64,000 bases of DNA from contig OY288242.1 of NCBI GenBank assembly GCA_958450325.1, positions 23,194,474 through 23,258,473 of the forward strand, written 5' to 3'. The notes beneath the pieces are model-generated. The model was given only the letters and a program-made list of their open reading frames with translations, ran no database searches and had not been told where the DNA came from. Origin of the DNA: Agrostemma githago. Lineage: Eukaryota; Streptophyta; Magnoliopsida; Caryophyllales; Caryophyllaceae. Shown piece by piece: positions 30,790-42,877 of this stretch; the stretch's first letter is position 1, and each line of letters starts with the position of its first letter. A program made the translations under genes and the position numbers.

Positions 30790-33700
30790 TGTAATCCCCT
30801 AAAAATTCTAGCGCGATACAGTGGCGGAAACACTGTAGAGTCGGGATTAAAACACACAGAACTATGTCTTAATAAATTAAATTGGTAAAGTCAAACATGC
30901 GCCATACATAAAAATGGCTAAAATATAAAACAATCCATAAAAAGGTTAACAATCCTCAAGACATGATTATAAAAAAAAATCAGCAGGATCCAAGACTGCT
31001 CGCTAGCCCACACCCACCGGAAAATAAACACGTATACCTGCCATGTTAGAACATAACAGCCACAATCAGTGGGGAGCAACGTCAACGTTCTCCCAGCCGT
31101 ATAACAGGATTTTAAAACAGTAATTACTAATATAGGAAAAATAGTAAAAATGGAAAACAGTAAAACATCATATTAAAATAAGGTTTAGCGTCGAACAAAT
31201 TATTCAAAAGGGGTTTCCGAAGAAACATAAAGATATTTGCCAACCTGCGCCAATTTATATCGATAATAAATAAAATAATCAAAATGGCGTTATGGATAGG
31301 ATTAATGTAGAATCTAGACTTTCACTAGGATAATACTAAAAACTAGTTTCGAGAACTTAGTCAAAACAAATTAGACTTTGGTCTCTAACTAGGCAACTCA
31401 ACTATAACAGGACTGCGTGCAGCGAGGTCCTGGCTTAAGTAATGTACACCCCTCCTGGACACCAACCGTAATCCAGTTCAACCCGACGGCGACTTACACG
31501 ATGCGATATCTAAGTTTAAGGTCAAAATATACACACTCCTGAGCACAAACCATGCTCAGTTCAACGACCAATGTGTCTCAACATAGACACACCAGCTTTA
31601 TAGTTGATGGCAAAACGTATACCCCAGAATATATTACTCTAACCCCACACTTCTCTTTATTCCATAACCCAAAACAGCCATTATCGATAGTCAAAAGTAA
31701 TTATAATCAATATAAATGATATGGATAAAAGGAATAACTATTTTATATTAAAAGGGAAACTTTCTATAGATAGAAACTTACTAATTTTAGAAACTTACTA
31801 AAATAGAAAGTCTTATAGAAAATACGTAAGTTATTAAAATAAGTGAAATGTATAAAAATAGCATTTCTAACGAAATTAACATTTTATTATTACCGTCGTT
31901 ATCGTAACTTTATTATATTTCTAAATTCGTTACTCAAATTATAAATAAAATATGATATCTCAATATATAGTATTTTATAAATAATTAGGAAATCGAGTTA
32001 AAACTATAAATTTTCGGAGACGAGATATTTTAAGAAAAACGATATAAAAACTAGTTGAGTCAACGAGTTTTATAAATGACATAAGATTTATAAAGATTTC
32101 AGATTATTTTTAACAAATACATTTTATCAATAAAGAATTCTGATTTTACTAAAGATAATCAATCGTAGACAAATGAGAAATTATTAGGGAAAATAGTCTC
32201 GACTAGAAGTGTATTTAAAACAAAATCGATTATTTACTTATTTATTAATATAAGTCGTCAAACGAAATTAATTTATTGAACAAGTATAAAAATCTCGATT
32301 ATAATATAAATATACGATTTTGAGTGAAAATTATAAATTAACGAAGTGTGAAGAAAATATAAAATCGATATTATTTAGTTACTAGTGTCACGATAACCAA
32401 CAAAATATTATAACGATCATAATTTATAAAATTATTAATGATTTATAAAACGATATCGAAAGTCGTAAAAATATTGATAAGGCATACGATTAAAAATTAA
32501 TATAATTAGCAATAATATATAGCTAAAAATTGAAAACCGAAGTTAAAATATTTACTACATACTACTACTCAAACATACGATATAAAATCGAGTAACGTCC
32601 TAAAGTTACCTTGAGTCGATATCCGAAACAGTCACGTACTTGTCCTTCTTGATCACGTTAGGCTCCAACCTTCAATAGGAACGTCTTTAAGCTCTAAGAC
32701 TATAGAATCGATAGCTTTTGAACCGTGCTCTACCAGTTTCACGAAATGACAAAACAAAGAAAGAGACAAGACTGGATTCAGGTACAACAAATAATCCAAA
32801 TAACGCGGACAGCCAAAACTAACATGAATAGAGCAGAGTAAAGCGACACTCAAATTCGAGGTGAGGGAAGAACAAAGATATGAGAGTTTTCGACACAAGA
32901 GGGAAAGTAACTTGATGTTTTAAATAGAAGTTCGAAGGCCGAAAAGAGTGGAGTATGTCGATAACAATATTGATCAGCAGCAACACGACAACAAAAATGA
33001 TAAAGAACGACATCGAGGTAATGAGAATAGAGGGAATTGATGATGAAGAAGAAATTAGGATGAAAAGGGGCTGATAAGCGACCCACGAAACATCAAAAAC
33101 AAGCATTAGAGACGACCATCCGAACAAAGCTACGAAAATCGAGCAACGAGGAAAACGAACTAAACAACCAGACGCACTAAACAGCAGTAACAGCAGGAGC
33201 ATCCTTAAAGGACGACATCGGACAACAACAACATGACGACGAATAAAATGGAGCAATGGAATAAGGATAACAACAATATTGATAAAACAATATCAACAAC
33301 GGCAACAATATCGGCAAGAACAGGAACAACGATAACAAAACGACGAGCAGCAAACTCCAGAGCACTTAAACACGTACGAACAAGTCGACGGCAGAAACAG
33401 CAAACATCAAAAGAATGAGACGAAATAGCAACACAACCAACGTCATTGCTGCACAAAGTGAGAACAACGACAAGAGTAGGACAGCGAAGGCGAGACGCAC
33501 CAATGGATGACAGAACATGGTAAGCAGATCTGACGACAACAGTTGAGCACGAAAAAGAATAGAGGAAAACACAAATGGAGTCAACAACAACCAAGAACGA
33601 AAAGGGATTACCTATCGACAAAGAGACGACGAAATCCGCAACGGCAGGGATGACGGCGACAAATCCGGCACCAACCAGGTGAAAACAGAGGAACGATGAT

Positions 33701-34455
33701 GAGACTCTTCGCCTTCAGGCTTAAGATCGATGGTAGAGGAGACGCGGAAATTGGTCGTAGAGCAAAACGAAGAGGGTGTTGATGAGGCAGGATGAAGAAT
33801 GAAGAAGGGGATGGAGAAAGCGGTGAGCGGTTGACAAGAGAGTGAAGAAGGCAGAGGTAGGTTTTAGGAAAAAAATAGTGGATGAGAAAGAGGGTGACGG
33901 TTCACTTAAGAAAGGGGAAAAATGGTTTTGACAAAAGAGTTTGATAAATGGGACGGGAAAGAGGTGCTTGGTGATAAATGGGTCGAGTCTTAAGTCGGCC
34001 CACGGAAGAAATAAGTTTAGGATCGAGTTAGAATAATGAGTCAATAAACCGTATAACTTTAAAATGTTTCTCGAAGAATTATGAATATTTTTCGACGAAG
34101 ATGAATTAGATTGGTTTCACAAGAAATGATAAATGTGTCGAAGAAGCTTAATGAAAACATGTTTCAAGTTTTAAAATAGAAACTCAAGTGTATAAAATAA
34201 AGAACTTAGATAGATAAACTGTCAAAATGGAAACTCGAATCGAAACAAAATAAGTAAATAGAATGAAACAAAAGTAAGACACATTTTAAGCATAAAAATT
34301 ACTTTTCAAGGTAAATAGAATTTTAGGAATTTAGATTGATTGAAACATAAATTCGATTTATTGTAATTTTAAGAAATACGAGTTAAATGGTAAACAAAAT
34401 AAAAATACGAACATAACTTTAATTTAATTTAATTTTCAAAATTAGGGGTGTTACA
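30790..34455 (-). repeat. Element IV 3' LTR
   Basis: TGTAATCCCC to GGGGTGTTACA on plus, 3666 bp. I found only about seven single-base differences from the other LTR. The open frames of 60-145 codons inside are serine/leucine-rich and duplicated in both LTRs; I do not treat them as genes. Confidence 0.93.
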
Positions 34456-37224
34456 ATCTTCCCCACTAAAAAGAAGTTTCGTCCTCGAAACTAAAAAAAA
34501 AAAATAATAATAGAATGGAAAACAAGGTTATATCATTTGAACAGAATGAGACTGCTTAACTCGTATCACAATCTCGGTTTAAATTATTATTATTTATTTA
34601 TTTACAACTTTAAACGTGATATGAAATCGAAATCGAAGACAAAATATATTTCAAGATGAGTTGGGCTCAAATACCCGAAGTTTTAGACAATATTTGTTTA
34701 AAGACAAAACAAAAATTTGAGAAATCAAGTTTTTTTTTAGTTAGTAAATAAAAATCGACCCAGTCGTCAAACATTTTCATTAACAGATTCAAAGTCTAAC
34801 GACAATGAAACAAAAACTTAGACATACGAAGTTTTTCAAAAATTTTAGACCTTATTCTTAATAATCTTATAGAATTCAAAATATTAGCAATTATGAAAAT
34901 TTTCGTAAAATTAAAACACGCTTGAAAATTGAAATTTGAAACAATTTCGAAATACTTTAAAATAAATTATTAAGACCTTTTGAAACCGGACTAAATATCT
35001 ATTATCAACCAAAAGCAAAAACGAGGTACAAAGTTTTGAAATTTATAACTCCAAATGTTAAAATTTCCCGAAAATCATTTTTTTTTAATTAGTTGACTTT
35101 TCATAAAATAGGTTTGGGAAAAAGGTAAACGGATAAATGGAAACAGATAAAGGAAAAATCAAAACAAAAGTTTCCAAACTCGATAAGGGCAGAAGGGATT
35201 GATAATAGATAGAGTAGCAGAGTTCGAGAAAGGTAGAGGGGAGGACGATATCAAAAGCCAAATAGAGCTCTCAATGATTATAGAAGAAATTAATCATCTC
35301 GAGGTTCCTGGTACGACTCCCACAAATAAGGGTTCCTAATTCCATCAAAACAATAACGAGTATATCAATACTAGGCAAAAATTGTTTTATTAAGTCTAAA
35401 ACTTCCAAAATTATGATCTGCTACATCCTCCAATATAAAGTCTTGGATGATTATACAATCGTTCAAACGACACAGTACTAATCCACAAATGCTTTAGAAT
35501 CTAATCTCATTAATTAAGATTCCAACGATTATCAAAACATACCCAAACTCGGAACGATAAAGCTCCTATATTCATAGCTCAAAAGGTTTGAACTCGAGGT
35601 ATACCCCAAAATTCCTCGAGTGAGAAAAACTAGCAAGCTCCACCAACTTAACAGTGTTCGGATACCGAATCCTCAAAAATGATTTCGCCAATATGTTTAA
35701 AACATCACAAGTACACAGGGTTTGGGAAAGTACCACAAATTCCCAAACGCGCTCAATCCTATAGGTAACAGCATACACTTACGTCTTCAAATACGTCATT
35801 CGACTAATGTTTCCGAGAAGTCCATCAAATTTAAAATCACAATGGTGCAACCACAAAAATATTTAATAACTCAACGAAGCCACAATCTCGTTGGTTTAAG
35901 GTTCTAAACTGAAAGTCCCAATAAGATGATCTGTATTATAGTATTCCCCAAAACAACACAATAAGCTCAAATTATGATTGTGCAAGCTAGTTCATTCCTT
36001 CAAGGTTAAGAATAATTCATCCAAGTTCAGATAACTCAACTCCAAAGTTCGTAGGTTACAACCTTATACAATGATCGACGATCTAATCCTTAAAAAACAC
36101 GGGAAATCTATGTCCACGAAAATTTCTAACGACATTAATGAAAACCTTTCATGGTACCACAACACTCAGGCTAACATTTAACCAACACTCTATGATCCCG
36201 AATATTCACGATGCATCCATCAAATAAGCATTAGGTAGGAATCCCAAAATACTATTATTATCTACACTTAGTTCGGTTCTAGGTTAGGTACTAGGTAACC
36301 ATTAAAATATGATATACTCTTACTACTTCAAAAGATTATTCAACTCTAAGTCCTCCAAATAATCAAGTAACCTATAACCCAAGGTTCAAAATCTTAAGTA
36401 CCAACCTAATTCCATTAATCGACAATTTATCATTCAAATCGATCCTCAAAAGCTTACTAAGATAGATAACAAGGTATAACTCACAATCCTCAAACCACGT
36501 AACAAGGGGTTAACTAAACCTCGAACATTTATAGCTTCCAAAAGTTACACTAAGACAGAATTCGGTCTAACCAAAGAATCTCAAAAGGAAGATGGTAGAG
36601 TAAAAGAATATAACCAAGATTCACCAAGAGGATGAAGAAGAGAATATAAAAGAGAAGAAGTAGAAGAAGTAGAGGAAGGAAGAAAAGAGTCGATGATCCT
36701 ATATTACTAAGTTCTTTAACCAGAGGAGAATCTTCGGGCCTCCAGAGTTCACGAGGGATCCTAATGGATTACTTCATCTTCTTGTAGAGGAACGAGCACA
36801 CAAGTCTTGGGTCGCTCCATCTGGATCTACTGCGACGTCAAGGATTAGGAATCTACTCTTGATCATCTAGCCTGTAGCTTAAGCAAACTGAATTTGGCTG
36901 AAAGGTCACCATCGTATCTTCCTTGTAGCACAAACTTGTCCAGTCGAGTCAGCAGGTGTCTAAGAATTCTAAGCAGGTCTTGTCCTGATCTGGAGTAGCA
37001 TCCTATCAACATCTTGTTCATTCATCGTCTTCTTCTTGGACATATAAAACAAATATTCAATGCTAACCATTGAGTTTCAGGAACAGGAAAGCTAAACAAA
37101 TAAGTCCTTATTTGTTTCTACCCATATCTAACAGTATTTTTATTTACTGTTTAAATAATTTACTGGTATTTTTCCCTAATTTCAGGTGTGTAAGCGTCGG
37201 GAGCAGTGATGCTCTGATACCAAC
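34456..37224 (-). other. Element IV internal region (non-coding)
   Basis: Left end, on the minus strand: AGTTTCG-AGGA-CGAAACT hairpin (34475-34492) then TTTTTAGTGGGGAAGA PPT. Right end: PBS TGGTATCAGAGC (37211-37222). The middle has no ORF worth naming and is homologous in part to element V's interior (compare about 34740-34990 with 60190-60360 and 63740-63830). A GA-rich patch lies at about 36595-36695. Confidence 0.82.
37211..37222 (-). promoter_or_regulatory. Primer-binding site (initiator tRNA-Met), element IV
   Basis: The minus strand reads TGGTATCAGAGC, two bases inside the 5' LTR. Confidence 0.9.
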
Positions 37225-40200
37225 TGTAATCCCCTAAAAATTCTAGCGCGATACAGTGGCGGAAACACTGTAGAGTCGGGATTAAAACACACAGAACTAT
37301 GTCTTAATAAATTAAATTGGTAAAGTCAAACATGCGCCATACATAAAAATGGCTAAAATATAAAACAATCCATAAAAAGGTTAACAATCCTCAAGACATG
37401 ATTATAAAAAAAAATCAGCAGGATCCAAGACTGCTCGCTAGCCCACACCCACCGGAAAATAAACACGTATACCTGCCATGTTAAAACATAACAGCCACAA
37501 TCAGTGGGGAGCAACGTCAACGTTCTCCCAGCCGTATAACAGGATTTTAAAACAGTAATTACTAATATAGGAAAAATAGTAAAAATGGAAAACAGTAAAA
37601 CATCATATTAAAATAAGGTTTAGCGTCGAACAAATTATTCAAAAGGGGTTTCCGAAGAAACATAAAGATATTTGCCAACCTGCGCCAATTTATATCGATA
37701 ATAAATAAAATAATCAAAATGGCGTTATGGATAGGATTAATGTAGAATCTAGACTTTCACTAGGATAATACTAAAAACTAGTTTCGAGAACTTAGTCAAA
37801 ACAAATTAGACTTTGGTCTCTAACTAGGCAACTCAACTATAACAGGACTGCGTGCAGCGAGGTCCTGGCTTAAGTAATGTACACCCCTCCTGGACACCAA
37901 CCGTAATCCAGTTCAACCCGACGGCGACTTACACGATGCGATATCTAAGTTTAAGGTCAAAATATACACACTCCTGAGCACAAACCATGCTCAGTTCAAC
38001 GACCAATGTGTCTCAACATAGACACACCAGCTTTATAGTTGATGGCAAAACGTATACCCCAGAATATATTACTCAAACCCCACACTTCTCTTTATTCCAT
38101 AACCCAAAACAGCCATTATCGATAGTCAAAAGTAATTATAATCAATATAAATGATATGGATAAAAGGAATAACTATTTTATATTAAAAGGGAAACTTTCT
38201 ATAGATAGAAACTTACTAATTTTAGAAACTTACTAAAATAGAAAGTCTTATAGAAAATACGTAAGTTATTAAAATAAGTGAAATGTATAAAAATAGCATT
38301 TCTAACGAAATTAACATTTTATTATTACCGTCGTTATCGTAACTTTATTATATTTCTAAATTCGTTACTCAAAATATAAATAAAATATGATATCTCAATA
38401 TATAGTATTTTATAAATAATTAGGAAATCGAGTTAAAACTATAAATTTTCGGAGACGAGATATTTTAAGAAAAACGATATAAAAACTAGTTGAGTCAACG
38501 AGTTTTATAAATGACATAAGATTTATAAAGATTTCAGATTATTTTTAACAAATACATTTTATCAATAAAGAATTCTGATTTTACTAAAGATAATCAATCA
38601 TAGACAAATGAGAAATTATTAGGGAAAATAGTCTCGACTAGAAGTGTATTTAAAACAAAATCGATTATTTACTTATTTATTAATATAAGTCGTCAAACGA
38701 AATTAATTTATTGAACAAGTATAAAAATCTCGATTATAATATAAATATACGATTTTGAGTGAAAATTATAAATTAACGAAGTATGAAGAAAATATAAAAT
38801 CGATATTATTTAGTTACTAGTGTCACGATAACCAACAAAATATTATAACGATCATAATTTATAAAATTATTAATGATTTATAAAACGATATCGAAAGTCG
38901 TAAAAATATTGATAAGGCATACGATTAAAAATTAATATAATTAGCAATAATATATAGCTAAAAATTGAAAACCGAAGTTAAAATATTTACTACATACTAC
39001 TACTCAAACATACGATATAAAATCGAGTAACGTCCTAAAGTTACCTTGAGTCGATATCCGAAACAGTCACGTACTTGTCCTTCTTGATCACGTTAGGCTC
39101 CAACCTTCAATAGGAACGTCTTTAAGCTCTAAGACTATAGAATCGATAGCTTTTGAACCGTGCTCTACCAGTTTCACGAAATGACAAAACAAAGAAAGAG
39201 ACAAGACTGGATTCAGGTACAACAAATAATCCAAATAACGCGGACAGCCAAAACTAACATGAATAGAGCAGAGTAAAGCGACACTCAAATTCGAGGTGAG
39301 GGAAGAACAAAGATATGAGAGTTTTCGACACAAGAGGGAAAGTAACTTGATGTTTTAAATAGAAGTTCGAAGGCCGAAAAGAGTGGAGTATGTCGATAAC
39401 AATATTGATCAGCAGCAACACGACAACAAAAATGATAAAGAACGACATCGAGGTAATGAGAATAGAGGGAATTGATGATGAAGAAGAAATTAGGATGAAA
39501 AGGGGCTGATAAGCGACCCACGAAACATCAAAAACAAGCATTAGAGACGACCATCCGAACAAAGCTACGAAAATCGAGCAACGAGGAAAACGAACTAAAC
39601 AACCAGACGCACTAAACAGCAGTAACAGCAGGAGCATCCTTAAAGGACGACATCGGACAACAACAACATGACGACGAATAAAATGGAGCAATGGAATAAG
39701 GATAACAACAATATTGATAAAACAATATCAACAACGGCAACAATATCGGCAAGAACAGGAACAACGATAACAAAACGACGAGCAGCAAACTCCAGAGCAC
39801 TTAAACACGTACGAACAAGTCGACGGCAGAAACAGCAAACATCAAAAGAATGAGACGAAATAGCAACACAACCAACGTCATTGCTGCACAAAGTGAGAAC
39901 AACGACAAGAGTAGGACAGCGAAGGCGAGACGCACCAATGGATGACAGAACATGGTAAGCAGATCTGACGACAACAGTTGAGCACGAAAAAGAATAGAGG
40001 AAAACACAAATGGAGTCAACAACAACCAAGAACGAAAAGGGATTACCTATCGACAAAGAGACGACGAAATCCGCAACGGCAGGGATGACGGCGACAAATC
40101 CGGCACCAACCAGGTGAAAACAGAGGAACGATGATGAGACTCTTCGCCTTCAGGCTTAAGATCGATGGTAGAGGAGACGCGGAAATTGGTCGTAGAGCAA

Positions 40201-40890
40201 AACGAAGAGGGTGTTGATGAGGCAGGATGAAGAATGAAGAAGGGGATGGAGAAAGCGGTGAGCGGTTGACAAGAGAGTGAAGAAGGCAGAGGTAGGTTTT
40301 AGGAAAAAAATAGTGGATGAGAAAGAGGGTGACGGTTCACTTAAGAAAGGGGGAAAATGGTTTTGACAAAAGAGTTTGATAAATGGGACGGGAAAGAGGT
40401 GCTTGGTGATAAATGGGTCGAGTCTTAAGTCGGCCCACAGAAGAAATAAGTTTAGGATCGAGTTAGAATAATGAGTCAATAAACCGTATAACTTTAAAAT
40501 GTTTCTCGAAGAATTATGAATATTTTTCGACGAAGATGAATTAGATTGGTTTCACAAGAAATGATAAATGTGTCGAAGAAGCTTAATGAAAACATGTTTC
40601 AAGTTTTAAAATAGAAACTCAAGTGTATAAAATAAAGAACTTAGATAGATAAACTGTCAAAATGGAAACTCGAATCGAAACAAAATAAGTAAATAGAATG
40701 AAACAAAAGTAAGACACATTTTAAGCATAAAAATTACTTTTCAAGGTAAATAGAATTTTAGGAATTTAGATTGATTGAAACATAAATTCGATTTATTGTA
40801 ATTTTAAGAAATACGAGTTAAATGGTAAACAAAATAAAAATACGAACATAACTTTAATTTAATTTAATTTTCAAAATTAGGGGTGTTACA
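37225..40890 (-). repeat. Element IV 5' LTR
   Basis: 3666 bp, near-identical to 30790-34455. The U5 hairpin is at 37252-37272. The end GTGTTACA is followed by the TATTA duplication. Confidence 0.93.
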
Positions 40891-41462
40891 TATTATGCGT
40901 AGCTAATTTCTCATCTAGGGTTAAGGGGATCTACGCATGTTAGGAGGGATTATAATTGATTGATTAGTTGTTAATTGCATGAACTATCCCTTGTTTATCG
41001 TCTTAAATCTGATTGATTGTCTGATGCATAATTCAATTAATTAGCATAGCAATTAGGGCTTTTCACCGACCGGGTTAAGAACTAATTAGGCCACAATAAT
41101 TCGGGTAGACTGACTTAATGCTAGCGACCGCAGGTTAAGTTTAGATCTAAAAGTTGTATTGTACCGACCGGACTTGCACCTTAGGTAGTTCGATTATTGA
41201 CCTGTTAGTTGACTCCCTGACCCGACTAATATTCGTAGTGAACATGAGACCCTAGACTTTTCCCTTCTTGTTATTCCGTTTTAGTTATTTAGTTTCTACT
41301 TACCAAACCAGCCAATTGTGACCCATAATCTAGAATCTAATTCTTAGGATAAACAATTGAATTCCCATCTCATTGTGGTTCGACCCCTGACTTCGTTATC
41401 TACATTAGTTAGTGACCTTAGGGTACTTTTGATAAGGGATACGACTAACCGCTGTCAAATTT

Positions 41463-41480
41463 TGGCGCCGTTGCCGGGGA
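41463..41480 (+). promoter_or_regulatory. Primer-binding site (tRNA-Asp), element II body 1
   Basis: TGGCGCCGTTGCCGGGGA, five bases after the LTR; a full match to the tRNA-Asp complement. Confidence 0.9.
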
Positions 41481-41560
41481 GACGGTGTTATTTAGTTGTT
41501 TATCTTTTTTAGGTTCTAGGTTATTTTTTTTGTATATAATTTTTTTTATCATTCACCATT

Positions 41561-42877
41561 ATGACCATTTTTTACTTCCCACAATTCAAACATGAGTCAC
41601 TACATAATTATTGGGATAGACTTGAGTCTTTCATTATTCAAAATGGCTTTAATGTTGATATACGGGATATGTGTCATATGATATATAATGGTGTTGATGA
41701 TGAGTCACGGGCTAGAATTGAGGAAAATTGCGGAGGGATGTTTAATTATATCTCTTACGAGGATCGATTGGAAATCCTTAAATATTTAGCCCGTAATAGT
41801 GCTGAATTAGAGTTGAGGCGGAAAACTGACAAGGCAGAAATCGAGGCTTTGTTGCTGCAATTCATGCAAGCTCAACAAAAGCAAGATACTCAAATAGGCC
41901 AATTGCTAGATCATTATGAAATCTTGAACAATCAAATTGCTCGATTAGCAAGCCAAAAGCAACAAAGTCAACCGGGTACGCCTATGGAAGTAGCGAAGAA
42001 CCCTCAAGTAAGTGTTCCATCTCCATCTCTTGTGAACATAATTGATGATGATGATGATGATGGGTATAATGTTCAATCTATTCAAGATCACCAAACCGCC
42101 ATGAATGACTGTGAGCTAGAATGTGTGTTTTTTGTGGAAAACGTGTGTTTGGATGCTCTGAATGATGCTCTTTTAATTGAGGATAACATTAAGGATTTTT
42201 ATTTGTGTGATTTTGAGAGAGTGTCATTTGACCTCAATTATGAGGTTTTGGAGACGGAATTGAACAAAAGAGAGGATCTTGAGCTTGATAGGAAAAATCA
42301 AAGGGACGAGAAGAATATAGTTTTTGACGATTTCTTGAGTGGAAGAAGTGTGGCTACATGGGATAGCGACAATGATTTCTTTGAAACACCCATTTTAGAG
42401 GCATTTGAGTTTTTCCCTTATATTGAGGACGAACCACTTCCACCTATTGATTGTCTTGATTATATTTCTCTTAGCCTTTTGTTTGAGCTTATGATTAGTG
42501 GAGAGGATTGTGATAATTCTTTCACAGAGATCGATAAGATTGATCCTTTGAGTGGTCTTGAGAGTTCTAACTCTTCTTTTATGCAATCTATACCCGATGA
42601 TAAGCCGTGGGTCGAATTTGAGACATTTGGTGTCTACGTCTTGCCTTACAAGCCGCCTAATGACATTCTTACCCTTCTTATGTACTATGACCACCATGTT
42701 GAGGATTGGTCTAGCTCGTCTGATAGACTAAGACGATCATTGCCTTTGTCTATGTTTGTCTTCTTTATATCTTGGTGCTACTTATGCTTTTGTGTAGCAT
42801 ATGCGAAGATGTTTGATCGACTCTTGAGAGCCTTAAGCTATTTTGATCACAGTCATCTGTGGACAACTGATCTATAA
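41561..42877 (+). CDS. Gag-like protein of element II with acidic C-terminal module (438 aa, intact)
   Basis: The start ATG 41561 is about 80 bp after the PBS and is conserved in the second copy (46183). Residues 1-65 match the C-terminal half of a retrotransposon Gag domain (HESLHNYWDRLESFI, CHMIYNGVDDESRARIEE); the N-terminal half present in element I is missing. Residues about 85-145 are glutamine-rich and probably coiled coil (LLQFMQAQQKQDTQIGQLLD). Then follow LVNIIDDDDDD and the acidic module shared with I and III: FFETPILEAFEFF, LPPIDCLDYISLS, ELMISGEDCD, EDWSSSSDRLRRSL. Near residue 400 lies a hydrophobic run (MFVFFISWCYLCFCVAYA). No zinc knuckle, protease or RT. It is the only intact ORF of these gag-only families here. 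Confidence 0.8.
   Translation: MTIFYFPQFKHESLHNYWDRLESFIIQNGFNVDIRDMCHMIYNGVDDESRARIEENCGGMFNYISYEDRLEILKYLARNSAELELRRKTDKAEIEALLLQFMQAQQKQDTQIGQLLDHYEILNNQIARLASQKQQSQPGTPMEVAKNPQVSVPSPSLVNIIDDDDDDGYNVQSIQDHQTAMNDCELECVFFVENVCLDALNDALLIEDNIKDFYLCDFERVSFDLNYEVLETELNKREDLELDRKNQRDEKNIVFDDFLSGRSVATWDSDNDFFETPILEAFEFFPYIEDEPLPPIDCLDYISLSLLFELMISGEDCDNSFTEIDKIDPLSGLESSNSSFMQSIPDDKPWVEFETFGVYVLPYKPPNDILTLLMYYDHHVEDWSSSSDRLRRSLPLSMFVFFISWCYLCFCVAYAKMFDRLLRALSYFDHSHLWTTDL

Larger units (their letters stand above)
30790..40890 (-). mobile_element. Element IV: young large LTR element without coding region
   Basis: Two 3666-bp LTRs enclose 2.77 kb. TATTA flanks both ends (30785-30789 and 40891-40895). 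The minus-strand order is LTR (40890-37225), initiator tRNA-Met PBS, non-coding interior, AGGA hairpin, PPT, LTR (34455-30790). No gag or pol. LTR ends, U5 hairpin and PBS match chromovirus B, so B-type elements are the likely source of its proteins (inference). It fits the LARD class. Confidence 0.92.
29859..41457 (+). repeat. Element II LTR, copy 1 (interrupted by element IV)
   Basis: TGATAAGCGTTATTTA to CCGCTGTCA. Without element IV and one TATTA it is about 1493 bp, 22 bp longer than copy 2 because it has one extra CACTCGATCGAGTG unit. Removing IV restores 'ttttattatgc' as in copy 2. Confidence 0.88.

Noticed and set aside
32653..34044. Several ORFs of 60-145 codons rich in Ser, Leu, Val and Phe on the minus strand, repeated at 39088-40479
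   Set aside because: They lie inside the two LTRs of element IV and are duplicated only because the LTRs are. Composition is pyrimidine-driven, with overlapping frames and no domain.
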